In this document: positions 24,055-32,383 of the stretch, in pieces
Numbering within the stretch: the first letter of the stretch is position 1
How the letters are laid out: every line of letters starts with the position of its first letter
Source: UBA877 sp034436335
GTDB taxonomy: Bacteria; Chloroflexota; Anaerolineae; Anaerolineales; Villigracilaceae
DNA: 64,000 nucleotides
Direction of reading: 5' to 3'
NCBI GenBank assembly: GCA_034436335.1
Contig: DAOTVO010000016.1
Location: 1 to 64,000, forward strand
The notes under the pieces: model-generated
What the model was told of the DNA's origin: nothing
Seen by the model: only the letters and a program-made list of their open reading frames with translations
The model's database searches: none
Program-made: the position numbers and the translations under genes

Positions 24055-24259
24055 CTCCTTACGTTCTTTTTGTCGAGTGCAGCACGCTGGCTTGGGGATG
24101 GTTGCCTTCTAACATGCGGCATAAAGGACCGCAGTCGAATTCTTTGCAGGCCTCATAAAATATTGTTAAGGGAAAACAGGAGAAATTCTATAACTTTTGT
24201 TACATTTTCCCTGCTGTATCAGTCAAGATTGCTTGTAGTTGCCAGCAAGGAATTTGGGG

Positions 24260-24265
24260 TACAAT
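24260..24265 (+). promoter_or_regulatory. Candidate -10 box for a leaderless CCA-transferase mRNA
   Basis: TACAAT ends 6 nt before the GTG start, and no ribosome-binding site is present. TTGCCA (24239-24244) could be a -35 box, although the 15-nt spacer is short. Confidence 0.35.
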
Positions 24266-24271
24266 TTCCCC

Positions 24272-26893
24272 GTGCGAGTCATCCTGACCCACGAACAAGC
24301 CGATTTCGACGCCATCGCCTCGCTGCTGGGGGCGGCGCTGCTCGATGAGGGCGCGCTGCCTGTCCTGCCGCGCCGCGTCAACCGCAACGTGCGCTCCTTC
24401 CTCACCCTCTACGGGGCCGAGTTGCCTTTCGTGGATGCCCGCGACCTGCCGACCGGGACGGTCAAAGTGGCGACCCTGGTGGACACCCAGTCGCTGGTCA
24501 CCCTCAAGGGCATGAACGCGGCGACCCGCGTGCGCGTCCTCGACCATCATCCGCTGCGCCCTGGCCTGCCTCCGGATTGGGAAGTGCGCGCCGAAGAAAT
24601 CGGGGCGACGACCACCCTCTTGGTCGAACAACTCTCCGAAAACGGCTTCGATCTGACCGCCCTGCAGGCCACCCTGCTCTTGCTGGGCGTGTACGAGGAT
24701 ACCGGCTCGCTGACCTACGTCCGCACCAGCGCCCGCGACGCCCGCGCCGCCGCCTGGCTGCTGGAATCCGGCGCCGACCTGCGCATCGTCAGCCGCTTTC
24801 TCAACCCGCCGCTCTCGCTCGAACAACGCGCCGTCTATGACCGCCTCTTGGCGAACGCCAAAACGCACCACATTCACGGCTACCGCGTGGTCATTGCGAC
24901 CGCCGAGGCCGGCGGCCTGGTGGAAGAAATCTCCAGCCTGACGCACAAACTGCGCGACCTGCTCGATCCCGATGCTCTGTTCGTGCTGGTGACCACCGGC
25001 GAGGGGACGCGCCTGGTGGCACGCTCCACTTCCGAAGGCATTGACGTCTCGGCGGTTGCCGCCCACTTCGGCGGCGGCGGCCACGACCGGGCCGCCGCGG
25101 CCCTCGTCCGCGCCGCGGAGCGGGCCGCGGGTCCCGAAACGCTCGCCGCGCTGGAGGCCGAACTCCTGCAGATTTTGCCGCGCTACATCCGTCCCTCGGT
25201 CAGCGTGGCGCAGATCATGTCCGGTCGGCCGCGCCTGCTCGACCCGGCGACGCCCGTCCAGGAGGCCGCCCGCCTGATGCAGAAGTACGGCTATGAGGGC
25301 TTCCCGGTGGTGCAGGAGGGGCGCGTCGTCGGTCTGCTCACCCGCCGCGCTGTGGACCGCGCCCTGGCGCACAAACTCAACCTGACCGCCGCCAGTTTGA
25401 TGGAGGCCGGCGAGGTCTCCGTCCGCCCGAGCGACTCCATTCAACATTTGCAGGCGCTGATGACCGACACCGGTTGGGGCCAGGTGCCGGTGGTGGACGA
25501 GGCCGGGCGCATCGTCGGCATCGTCACCCGCACCGACCTGCTCAAGACCCTCGCCCCGCGTCCATCTGCCGGCCGCGCCCGAAATCTGGCCGAAAGCCTG
25601 GAGCGCGCCCTGCCGCCGGAGCGCTTGCTTCTGCTGCGCGCCGTCATTGCCGCCGCTGCTGAACAGAACGCCGCCCTTTACATCGTCGGCGGCTTCGTGC
25701 GCGACCTCTTGCTCGAGCGCCCCAGCCTGGATTTCGACCTGGTGGTGGAAGGCGACGCTATCGCCCTGGCCAAAGCCCTCGCCCGTCGCTACGGCGGGCG
25801 GGTCACCGGTCACAGCCGCTTCGGGACGGCCAAGTGGTTCCTGCACGACGGCTTCAAGGCCGCCGAACTCGGCCTCTCCAGCGGGACGGCGCTGCCCGAA
25901 TTCCTCGATTTCATCACCGCCCGCACCGAATTCTACGAACGCCCGACCGCCCTGCCGACCGTCGAGCGCGGCTCCATCAAACTCGACCTGCACCGCCGCG
26001 ACTTCACCATTAACACCCTCGCCCTGCGCCTGGACGGTCGTCACTACGGCGAATTGCTCGACTACTGGGGCGGCCTGGCCGACCTGCGCGCCGGCCTGGT
26101 GCGCGTCCTGCACTCGCTCTCCTTCGTAGATGACCCAACCCGCATGTTGCGCGCCGTCCGCTTCGAGCAGCGCTTCGGCTTTCGCATCGAGGCGCGCACC
26201 CTGCAACTGATGGACGAAGCCCGTCCGCTGCTGGAACGTCTCTCGCCGGAGCGCGTCGGCCACGAGATTGACCTCATCCTGGACGAACCGGCAGCCGCCT
26301 CCATGCTTGCCCGCCTGGACGAACTCGGCTTGCTGAAGGCCATCCACGCGGCCCTCCCCTGGGACGATGCGCTCAAGGCGCTGCTCGTCTCTGCCCTTGA
26401 CCAACCTCCTCCTGCCGAATGGGGGGCGCTTCCGGACCTGCGCTCTGTGCCGCGTCGCCGGGCGTTGGGCTACCTCCTGTGGCTTTCCGGCCTGCCCCCG
26501 GCGCAGATTCACGCCGTCTGTACCCGTCTGCGCCTGGCCATCAGTTTGCGCGCTGCCTTGCTGGCGGCGCATGATCTGCGCGCCAACCTGCCTGCCCTGC
26601 AGGAGGCGCGGCCGAGCGCGGTTGTTGCCCGTCTGGAGGAGGTCCCGCCCTTGGCGGTCTTTGCCGTCTGGCTGGCCGCCGCGCCGGAAGAGCGCCTGCC
26701 GCTCGAAAACTATCTCGCCCGCTGGCGGCACGTCCACCCGACCGTCAGCGGTCACACGCTCCAGGCGCGCGGCCTGACGCCGGGCCCCTCCTTCCGCAAG
26801 ATTCTGCGCCGTCTGCGCGATGCCTGGCTGGATGGGGATGTGAAGAACGAGCAGGAGGAACAGACGCTGTTGGAGAAGTTGCTTGCTGCGTAG
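24272..26893 (+). CDS. CCA tRNA nucleotidyltransferase fused to DHH and CBS domains
   Basis: 873 residues from GTG 24272, where similarity begins (VILTHEQADFDAI). Domain order: DHH phosphoesterase (DFD near 10, DHHPL near 95), DHHA1 with FGGGGHDRAA (about 270), a CBS pair (about 310-430), then the poly(A)-polymerase/CCA-transferase head with IVGGFVRDLLLERPSLDFDLVVEGD (about 475-500). RNA-binding helices with RFEQRFGFRIE follow. The C-terminal enzyme should add or repair CCA ends of tRNA; the DHH part may degrade nano-RNA or process 3' ends. Such fusions occur in several deep bacterial lineages. It is divergent from nirS. Confidence 0.92.
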   Translation: MRVILTHEQADFDAIASLLGAALLDEGALPVLPRRVNRNVRSFLTLYGAELPFVDARDLPTGTVKVATLVDTQSLVTLKGMNAATRVRVLDHHPLRPGLPPDWEVRAEEIGATTTLLVEQLSENGFDLTALQATLLLLGVYEDTGSLTYVRTSARDARAAAWLLESGADLRIVSRFLNPPLSLEQRAVYDRLLANAKTHHIHGYRVVIATAEAGGLVEEISSLTHKLRDLLDPDALFVLVTTGEGTRLVARSTSEGIDVSAVAAHFGGGGHDRAAAALVRAAERAAGPETLAALEAELLQILPRYIRPSVSVAQIMSGRPRLLDPATPVQEAARLMQKYGYEGFPVVQEGRVVGLLTRRAVDRALAHKLNLTAASLMEAGEVSVRPSDSIQHLQALMTDTGWGQVPVVDEAGRIVGIVTRTDLLKTLAPRPSAGRARNLAESLERALPPERLLLLRAVIAAAAEQNAALYIVGGFVRDLLLERPSLDFDLVVEGDAIALAKALARRYGGRVTGHSRFGTAKWFLHDGFKAAELGLSSGTALPEFLDFITARTEFYERPTALPTVERGSIKLDLHRRDFTINTLALRLDGRHYGELLDYWGGLADLRAGLVRVLHSLSFVDDPTRMLRAVRFEQRFGFRIEARTLQLMDEARPLLERLSPERVGHEIDLILDEPAAASMLARLDELGLLKAIHAALPWDDALKALLVSALDQPPPAEWGALPDLRSVPRRRALGYLLWLSGLPPAQIHAVCTRLRLAISLRAALLAAHDLRANLPALQEARPSAVVARLEEVPPLAVFAVWLAAAPEERLPLENYLARWRHVHPTVSGHTLQARGLTPGPSFRKILRRLRDAWLDGDVKNEQEEQTLLEKLLAA

Positions 26894-26991
26894 GTCGGGT
26901 TTCTGCCCTACGATTCAACCGTTGTTTTTGTTTTGACCTTCGCCCAAATTCGCAGCATTTGATGCAAAACGTGACTCGAAATCAGGCAAAA

Positions 26992-27012
26992 TGTCCGATT
27001 TTTTGTCGGACA
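26992..27012. promoter_or_regulatory. Dyad upstream of the TPR gene promoter
   Basis: TGTCCGA and TCGGACA are perfect 7-bp arms separated by TTTTTTG, ending 1 nt before the -35 box. It could be an operator, or a terminator for the CCA-transferase gene. Confidence 0.4.
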
Positions 27013-27013
27013 A

Positions 27014-27042
27014 TTGCATAATTGACGGGTTTAGTGCATAAT
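27014..27042 (+). promoter_or_regulatory. Promoter of the TPR/PDWL gene
   Basis: TTGCAT (27014-27019) and CATAAT (27037-27042) are separated by 17 nt. The start codon is 17 nt further, after AGGAG. Confidence 0.55.
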
Positions 27043-27059
27043 AGAGGCAGGAGATTGCC

Positions 27060-29810
27060 ATGGCCAAAATATCCTTGCGTGTATATAACCGCGAAATCGA
27101 GGGCATGATTGAGGGCGGACAACTCGATGAGGCCGTTGCCCATTGCCAACACATCCTGAAAACCTTCTCGATGCACGTCGAGACCTATCGCCTGCTTGGC
27201 AAGGCGTATCTCGAAGGCCGCCGCTACGCCGATTCGGCGGATATTTTTCAGCGCGTCCTGAACGCCGTGCCGGACGATTTCGTCTCCCATGTGGGAATGA
27301 GCATCATTCGAGACGATGAAGGCAAACTGGATGATGCCATCTGGCACATGGAGCGCGCCTTCCAGATGCAGCCCTCGAATGTGGCGATTCAGGCCGAACT
27401 GCGCCGTCTGTATGGCCGTCGGGATGGCGTAGAGCCGCCCAAAATTCGCCTCAGCCGCGATGCCCTGGCGAACATGTATTTGCAAGGGGAACTTTACAAC
27501 CAGGCCATTGCCGAGATCCGCGCCATCCTGGCCGACGACCCGAACCGTCCCGATTTACAGGTCATGCTGGCGCGTGCCTATTTGCGCGCCGGTCACAAGG
27601 TAGAAGCGGTCGAGGTCGCGGCCCAGTTACTGAAGAAATATTCCTACTGCCTCGACGCATTGCGCGTGCTTGTCGAAATCTTGCCCGGCACCTCCCGCGC
27701 TGAAGATATGCAAGTGTACCGTCATCGGCTGCGAATGCTCGACCCCTATGCGGCTTTCGTCAGCGGGTCGGTATTTGAATCGGATAAAGTGGCCGATGCG
27801 GCCGTCAGCCTCGAACGGCTGGAGTACAAGCCGGGGCAGGCGCCTTTGGCCGGCCCCTCGTCTCAGCCTGCCTGGGCGGCCTCGCTGGGCATCAAACTCG
27901 ACGAAGAAAAGCGCGAGGCCGCGCCTCTTGCCTGGCTGCAGGAAGAAACCAGTGAGCCTTCGGCTTCCCTGCCTCAGCCCGAACAACCGTCTGCTGAGCC
28001 CGTGGAGGAAATCCCCGACTTCCTGCGCGAGGCCGGCTGGAAGCCGCTGGATGTCTCCGCCTCGGTTGAACGATTCACCGAACCCGAGGAATCTGAAGTC
28101 GTAGAAGAGAAAGAGATTGCCAAAGGAGAAATGCCCGACTGGCTCCAAGCAATGGCACCTGCCGACCTTTCTGCCGAAGAGCAGGAAGAACCTGCTGAAG
28201 AATCCGGCGACTTCAACCAGATATTCGCGAACCTCGAGGCAATTAAGGGGGCGGACGATTTCTTTGAAGAGCCCGCTTCCGCCGAGATGGGTAAAATCTC
28301 CCCTCAACCCGAAGAGCAGGCCGAAGGGCTTCCCGATTGGCTCAAGGATGTTGGCAAGAGCGAACAGCCTGCTGCGCCGCAAGCCGAGGAAACTCCATCT
28401 TTGGACTTCGCACCTGAAGAAGCGGCGGAACCGGCTGTTTCTTCTGAACCTTCTGCCGAGATGGGCGAAATCAGGCCGCTCGACATCGGCGATGATACCA
28501 TGGCCTGGCTGGAGAGTCTGGCCGCCAGGCAGGGTGCCCGCCCAGATGAATTATTGACCAAACCCGAAGAACGCTCGGAGGCGCTTCCCGACTGGCTGAA
28601 AGAAACGATGGAGGAAAAGACTCCTCCGCCAGAGCCGGCCGCCGAACCCCTTTCTGTTGAAACTGCCCTTCCGCCGGAGCCTGTTCCTGCCCCGGCGCAG
28701 CCCCCCGCGGACCTCGAACCTGCCGCCGCGCCCCCGGCTGAACCTCCCGCCCCGGCGGCGGGCGCAGCCAAACCACTCGAAATCGGCGACGACACCTTTG
28801 CTTGGCTGGAGAGTCTGGCGGCCAAGCAGGGCGCACGTCCGGATGAACTGCTGACCAAACCCGAAGAACGCTCGGAAGAGATGCCGGATTGGCTGCAACA
28901 GGAGGCGCAGGCAGGCGAAGCCGCCGCTGTTGTTCCGCCGTCCGAAACCGCGCCGGAAGAAATTCCCGCCCCCGAATTCGAAGCCCCTAGGATGGAGCCG
29001 GTAGAAACGCCGCCGGAAGAGACGCTCGAAGAGAAGCCCTTGACTTTTGCAGATGAATCCCTGGCGTTCATGGCTGAATCCGCCGCACCCGCGGCAACCC
29101 TCGGAGAGGACGACATCGCCGCCTGGCTCAAGAAATTGGATGAAACACCTTCGGGAGAGACCCCGGCCGCTCCTGCTGTCGAAGAAACGCCGCCTGTCGC
29201 TGCCGAGGAATTCCCCTCCTGGCTGAAAGATTTGGAAAGCGGGGAAACTGCCCCTGCGCCGGAACCGTCTGGTCTCCACCTCCCCGACTGGATGCGCGAA
29301 CCGACTGCCGCCGCGGAATCCGCGCCTCCTCCGTCTGCAGAAGAATTGCCCTTTACCGAGGCCGAGGAAGAACCGGTCATCTCGCCTGCGCCGGTTGCGC
29401 CATCCGAATGGGTTCCGGCAGAAGAAGGCCGCAAGACGGAGTCTGTGCCAGAACGACCCTCTACCGTTGAAAATGTCTCTGCCGGGCTGAACTCCTTCGC
29501 AGAGCCGCGTCTTCCTAAGCCGACAGGCGCGCTGGCGCCCCTTCCCCTTCAGGATAAAGACGCCGCCTTCCTTTCGAATGCCCAACGCGCCCTCGAAGCG
29601 GCGAATCTGGGGGTCGCCATGAAGGAATACAGCAAACTCATCAAAAAGGGCCGTTTGCTGGATGAAGTCATCCACGACCTGCGCGAAGCCCTTTACCGCT
29701 TCCCCGTGGATGTCATCATCTGGCAGACTTTAGGCGATGCCTACATGCGCGCCGGGCGCTTGCAGGATGCCCTGGACGCCTACACCAAGGCCGAAGAACT
29801 GCTTCGTTAA
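27060..29810 (+). CDS. TPR protein with repeated PDWL motifs
   Basis: 916 residues. Residues 1-210 are tetratricopeptide-type helices (ETYRLLGKAYLEGRRYADSADIFQRVL and others). The middle (about 260-830) is a Pro/Glu/Ala-rich acidic region holding about eight short motifs of the form PDWLK, PDWLQ, PSWLK or PDWMR. It includes two near-identical 40-residue repeats built on DDTxAWLESLAA, QGARPDELLTKPEERSE and PDWL. The last ~80 residues are TPR helices again. It looks like a scaffold: folded ends joined by a disordered, multivalent linker. It has its own promoter and AGGAG site, and ndk follows. Function unknown. Confidence 0.85.
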   Translation: MAKISLRVYNREIEGMIEGGQLDEAVAHCQHILKTFSMHVETYRLLGKAYLEGRRYADSADIFQRVLNAVPDDFVSHVGMSIIRDDEGKLDDAIWHMERAFQMQPSNVAIQAELRRLYGRRDGVEPPKIRLSRDALANMYLQGELYNQAIAEIRAILADDPNRPDLQVMLARAYLRAGHKVEAVEVAAQLLKKYSYCLDALRVLVEILPGTSRAEDMQVYRHRLRMLDPYAAFVSGSVFESDKVADAAVSLERLEYKPGQAPLAGPSSQPAWAASLGIKLDEEKREAAPLAWLQEETSEPSASLPQPEQPSAEPVEEIPDFLREAGWKPLDVSASVERFTEPEESEVVEEKEIAKGEMPDWLQAMAPADLSAEEQEEPAEESGDFNQIFANLEAIKGADDFFEEPASAEMGKISPQPEEQAEGLPDWLKDVGKSEQPAAPQAEETPSLDFAPEEAAEPAVSSEPSAEMGEIRPLDIGDDTMAWLESLAARQGARPDELLTKPEERSEALPDWLKETMEEKTPPPEPAAEPLSVETALPPEPVPAPAQPPADLEPAAAPPAEPPAPAAGAAKPLEIGDDTFAWLESLAAKQGARPDELLTKPEERSEEMPDWLQQEAQAGEAAAVVPPSETAPEEIPAPEFEAPRMEPVETPPEETLEEKPLTFADESLAFMAESAAPAATLGEDDIAAWLKKLDETPSGETPAAPAVEETPPVAAEEFPSWLKDLESGETAPAPEPSGLHLPDWMREPTAAAESAPPPSAEELPFTEAEEEPVISPAPVAPSEWVPAEEGRKTESVPERPSTVENVSAGLNSFAEPRLPKPTGALAPLPLQDKDAAFLSNAQRALEAANLGVAMKEYSKLIKKGRLLDEVIHDLREALYRFPVDVIIWQTLGDAYMRAGRLQDALDAYTKAEELLR

Positions 29811-29817
29811 TCAACCT

Positions 29818-29842
29818 CCCCCGGCGGCGCAAACGCCGGGGG
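29818..29842 (+). terminator. GC-rich hairpin after the TPR gene
   Basis: CCCCCGGCG and CGCCGGGGG form a 9-bp stem with a 7-nt loop, 8 bp past the stop codon. There is no T tract, so it may stabilise the 3' end or attenuate rather than terminate. Confidence 0.45.
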
Positions 29843-29880
29843 AATGGTGAAAACCCCTCATTGCACTGGAGAAAAACAAA

Positions 29881-30336
29881 ATGGAACGTTCGCTTGTACT
29901 TGTAAAACCCGATGGCGTACAGCGCGGGCTGATTGGCGAGGTCATCAGCCGTCTGGAGCGCCGCGGCTTGCGGCTGGTGGCTGCAAAATTTATGCAGGTA
30001 AGCCGGGAACTGGCCGAAACGCATTACGCCATTCACCAAGGCAAGCCCTTCTATGATGGTCTGATCGCCTATATCACCTCCGCGCCGGTTATGGCGATGG
30101 TTTGGGAAGGCCCCAATGCGGTTGCCGCGATTCGCCAGACGATGGGAGCGACGCGTCCGACCGAGGCCGCGCCCGGCTCTTTGCGCCACGATTTCGCCCT
30201 CGAAGTGGGACGCAATCTCACCCACGCCTCCGACACGGTCGAGAACGGCGAAAAAGAAGTGGCTCTTTGGTTCAAACCCGAAGAACTGGTCTCCTGGGGG
30301 CGGGATGTTGACAAGTGGATTTTTGAGAAAGCCTGA
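29881..30336 (+). CDS. ndk: Nucleoside diphosphate kinase
   Basis: 151 residues. LVKPDGVQRGLIGEVI opens the protein with the ATP-binding lysine. The active-site histidine lies in GRNLTHASD (about 118). It transfers phosphate among (d)NTPs and NDPs. GGAG lies about 10 nt before the ATG. The usual KIRGDF before the active site reads SLRHDF, a minor change. A 14-bp terminator hairpin closes the gene against the convergent rsfS. Confidence 0.96.
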   Translation: MERSLVLVKPDGVQRGLIGEVISRLERRGLRLVAAKFMQVSRELAETHYAIHQGKPFYDGLIAYITSAPVMAMVWEGPNAVAAIRQTMGATRPTEAAPGSLRHDFALEVGRNLTHASDTVENGEKEVALWFKPEELVSWGRDVDKWIFEKA

Positions 30337-30370
30337 AAAAGCCGGGCGGGATTCTATCCACTGGAATACA

Positions 30371-30403
30371 AAATTGGGCGAGGCCGCAAGCCTCGCCCAA
30401 TTT
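30371..30403. terminator. Bidirectional terminator between ndk and rsfS
   Basis: AAATTGGGCGAGGC (30371-30384) pairs perfectly with GCCTCGCCCAATTT (30390-30403) around CGCAA. T-rich stretches follow on both strands. A decayed GGCGGGATTCTATCC repeat abuts it at 30345-30359. Confidence 0.85.
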
Positions 30404-30435
30404 GTAGTTTTGTAGGATTCCCTTCCTGCCTGCAA

Positions 30436-30780
30436 CTACTGAAGCCGCAGAAGGACCTTCCCCTCTTTCCACAACTCTTCGAGTTTGTAATAAGCGCGCA
30501 ACGCCGGGTCGAAAAGATGCACCACAACATCACCGTAATCCATGACCATCCACCCCGCCTCGGGCGAGCCTTCGACACGGTTCTTCTTTTTGAACTCATC
30601 CTTGGTCTTTTCCAGCACGGCATCACTCAAGGCGTTCAGCATCCGGCTGCTGGTCCCACTGCAGATGATAAAGTAATCCGTAAACGATGTGATTTCATGC
30701 ACATCCAGCAGAAGAATATCTTCGCCCTTCTTCTCTTCCAGGGCGTCAATGATGGCGTGAGCCAGTTCGCGTGTATCCAG
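30436..30780 (-). CDS. rsfS: Ribosomal silencing factor RsfS
   Basis: 114 residues if begun at CTG 30780. The conserved RsfS/YbeB region is clear: LAHAIIDALEEKKGEDILLLDV, then TSFTDYFIICSGTSSR and GWMVMDYGDVVVHLFDP. It binds uL14 and blocks subunit joining in stationary phase. No ATG, GTG or TTG lies in frame before GTG 30702, which would delete 26 conserved residues. A GAGG site sits 6 nt upstream of CTG 30780, directly after the thpR stop, so CTG is the best start. A sequence error is the alternative. Confidence 0.88.
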   Translation of the reverse strand: MDTRELAHAIIDALEEKKGEDILLLDVHEITSFTDYFIICSGTSSRMLNALSDAVLEKTKDEFKKKNRVEGSPEAGWMVMDYGDVVVHLFDPALRAYYKLEELWKEGKVLLRLQ

Positions 30781-30791
30781 ATTTCACCTCT

Positions 30792-31373
30792 CTAATTGGC
30801 AGATAACGGGAGCGTGTACAGCCGCGTGTAAACTGAACCGCCGGGCTGTAAATCGCTTTTGAATAAAGTCACCGCCTGGACGCTGAAACTTCCCAGCGTA
30901 TCCACCTGCGTCTTTTCCAGCGCCGCCTGAATGCGGCGCAAATCGGCCGTGCTCGCGTTTTGGTTGACCCGCCCGATGGTCAAATGCGGCGAAAAGGCGC
31001 GTTCCTCGGGCGGATACCCCAGCCGCGCCGTGATGGTCTGGATGCCGCGGCGCAGGGAAAACAGCGCCGCCGGGGCGTTCATCCCGACCCAAATCACGCG
31101 CGGCCGGCGCGGGGTCGGAAACGCCCCCAGCCCGCCGACGCTCACCTCGAATGCCGGGTGGGCGGCCGCTTCTATCCGCAACGCCTGCGCCAGCAGTTCC
31201 AGATTGGCAGGCGAAACGTCGCCCAAAAACTGCAGCGTCAGATGGATGTTTTGGGCTGCCACCCAACGCACCAGCGGCCGCGGGAGCGCTTTTTGCAGAC
31301 CGGCCGTCTGCCCGGCGATGGTTTGTTGAATGGGGGCGGGAATTTCCAGGGCGATGAAAGAACGCAGCATCAT
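30792..31373 (-). CDS. thpR: RNA 2',3'-cyclic phosphodiesterase
   Basis: 193 residues of the LigT/2H phosphoesterase family. The two catalytic HxTx motifs are HLTLQFLG (about 49-56) and HLTIGRV (about 132-138). It opens 2',3'-cyclic phosphates on RNA ends in vitro; the physiological role is unclear. It overlaps the response-regulator stop by 4 nt and is followed 11 bp later by rsfS. Confidence 0.93.
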   Translation of the reverse strand: MMLRSFIALEIPAPIQQTIAGQTAGLQKALPRPLVRWVAAQNIHLTLQFLGDVSPANLELLAQALRIEAAAHPAFEVSVGGLGAFPTPRRPRVIWVGMNAPAALFSLRRGIQTITARLGYPPEERAFSPHLTIGRVNQNASTADLRRIQAALEKTQVDTLGSFSVQAVTLFKSDLQPGGSVYTRLYTLPLSAN

Positions 31374-31750
31374 TGATGAATAACCTTCTCCACCGCCTCT
31401 TTCAAATCGAGGAAACCAACCGGTTTGGTCAAATAGACGGCCGCCCCGGCGTCGATGCCGGTTTTGATGTCTGCCGGCATGCTCTTGGCCGAAACCACCA
31501 CGACCGGAATGTGTGCCAGGTCCGGGTCGCGGCGCATGAAGCGCAAGACCTCCAGGCCTGAAATATCGGGCATCATAATATCCAGAATCACCGCATCCGG
31601 CTTTTCTTTGGCGATCATGCTCATGGCCGGCGCGCTGCTCGTGGCTTTCAGCACCCGAAAGCCGCTGACGCGCATCATTTCCGCAAACATCTCGGCCGCG
31701 TCGGCTTCATCTTCAACGACAATAATGGTCTTTGGGGGTGTATCGGTCAT
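31370..31750 (-). CDS. Single-domain response regulator (CheY-like)
   Basis: 126 residues, receiver domain only. The acidic pair lies in VVEDEAD, the phospho-acceptor aspartate in VILDIMMPD (about 55), the switch serine in VVVSAKS and the lysine in YLTKPVG. It has no output domain, so it must act by binding a partner. No kinase is adjacent. The upstream in-frame extension (15 residues) lacks a site; GAGG precedes ATG 31750. Confidence 0.92.
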   Translation of the reverse strand: MTDTPPKTIIVVEDEADAAEMFAEMMRVSGFRVLKATSSAPAMSMIAKEKPDAVILDIMMPDISGLEVLRFMRRDPDLAHIPVVVVSAKSMPADIKTGIDAGAAVYLTKPVGFLDLKEAVEKVIHQ

Positions 31751-31798
31751 GGAACCTCGTGGCGCAAAAATAGCATAATCTCCCGCTTTTCGCAAGGG

Positions 31799-32383
31799 TT
31801 ACGGGCGCTGGCGGAGATATTCCTCCGGCGTATCCAGGTCCTGAAGGATGCTCTCATCGGCAGGGACGTATTGCACCTCCTGGCTGTGCGCCTGCAGGAA
31901 GGCGCGCGGCGTGGCCTCTCGCGGCAGAGCCAGCAGTTCCTCCCACAGCGGACGCGCCGCCAGCCAGGGATGTCCACGCCGGTTTTGACAACTGGGAATC
32001 ACCAGGGATGCCCCGCTTTGCCGGTACGCCGCGCACACATTCCGCACCGTCTCTTCCCGGACCTGCGGCTGGTCGCCGAGACAAATGAGCGCGGCGCGCG
32101 TCCCGGGCAGTTGGGCGCGCAGGCCGCACTGGATGGACGAGAGCATCTCGCCCTGTGCAAACCCGGCGTTGAACACACTTCGGACGCCGTAACCGGAAGC
32201 GGCTTTTTCGATTTCCTCGCGCCAGGCCCCGACGACCACCAGCACCTCCTCGATTCCTGCCTGCCGGAGCGTCTCGATGACCTGCCCCAGCACGCTGGTT
32301 TGACCCCACGGCAGGAGCAATTTGGGTTGTCCCATGCGCCGCGACTCCCCGGCGGCGAGAACGATGGCGGCAATTTCGTTCAC
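31799..32383 (-). CDS. mocA: Molybdenum cofactor nucleotidyltransferase, MocA-like
   Basis: 194 residues of the NTP-transferase (MobA-like) fold: IVLAAGESRRMGQPKLLLPWG at the N-terminus and CLGDQPQV (about 100) for metal and nucleotide binding. MocA couples CTP to molybdopterin for xanthine-dehydrogenase-type enzymes. It overlaps the YqeC-MocA fusion gene by 4 nt. Two such domains in one operon suggest either different nucleotides or cofactor tailoring. Confidence 0.85.
   Translation of the reverse strand: MNEIAAIVLAAGESRRMGQPKLLLPWGQTSVLGQVIETLRQAGIEEVLVVVGAWREEIEKAASGYGVRSVFNAGFAQGEMLSSIQCGLRAQLPGTRAALICLGDQPQVREETVRNVCAAYRQSGASLVIPSCQNRRGHPWLAARPLWEELLALPREATPRAFLQAHSQEVQYVPADESILQDLDTPEEYLRQRP

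Noticed and set aside
24200..26755. 851-codon open frame antisense to the CCA-transferase fusion
   Set aside because: It is a by-product of GC-rich third positions in the real gene. The protein is low-complexity (Gly/Gln/Arg-rich), matches no family and overlaps a gene with complete motifs.
28304..29675. Long minus-strand frames opposite the TPR/PDWL gene
   Set aside because: Ser/Gly-rich translations arise from the repetitive Pro/Glu codons of the real gene on the other strand.
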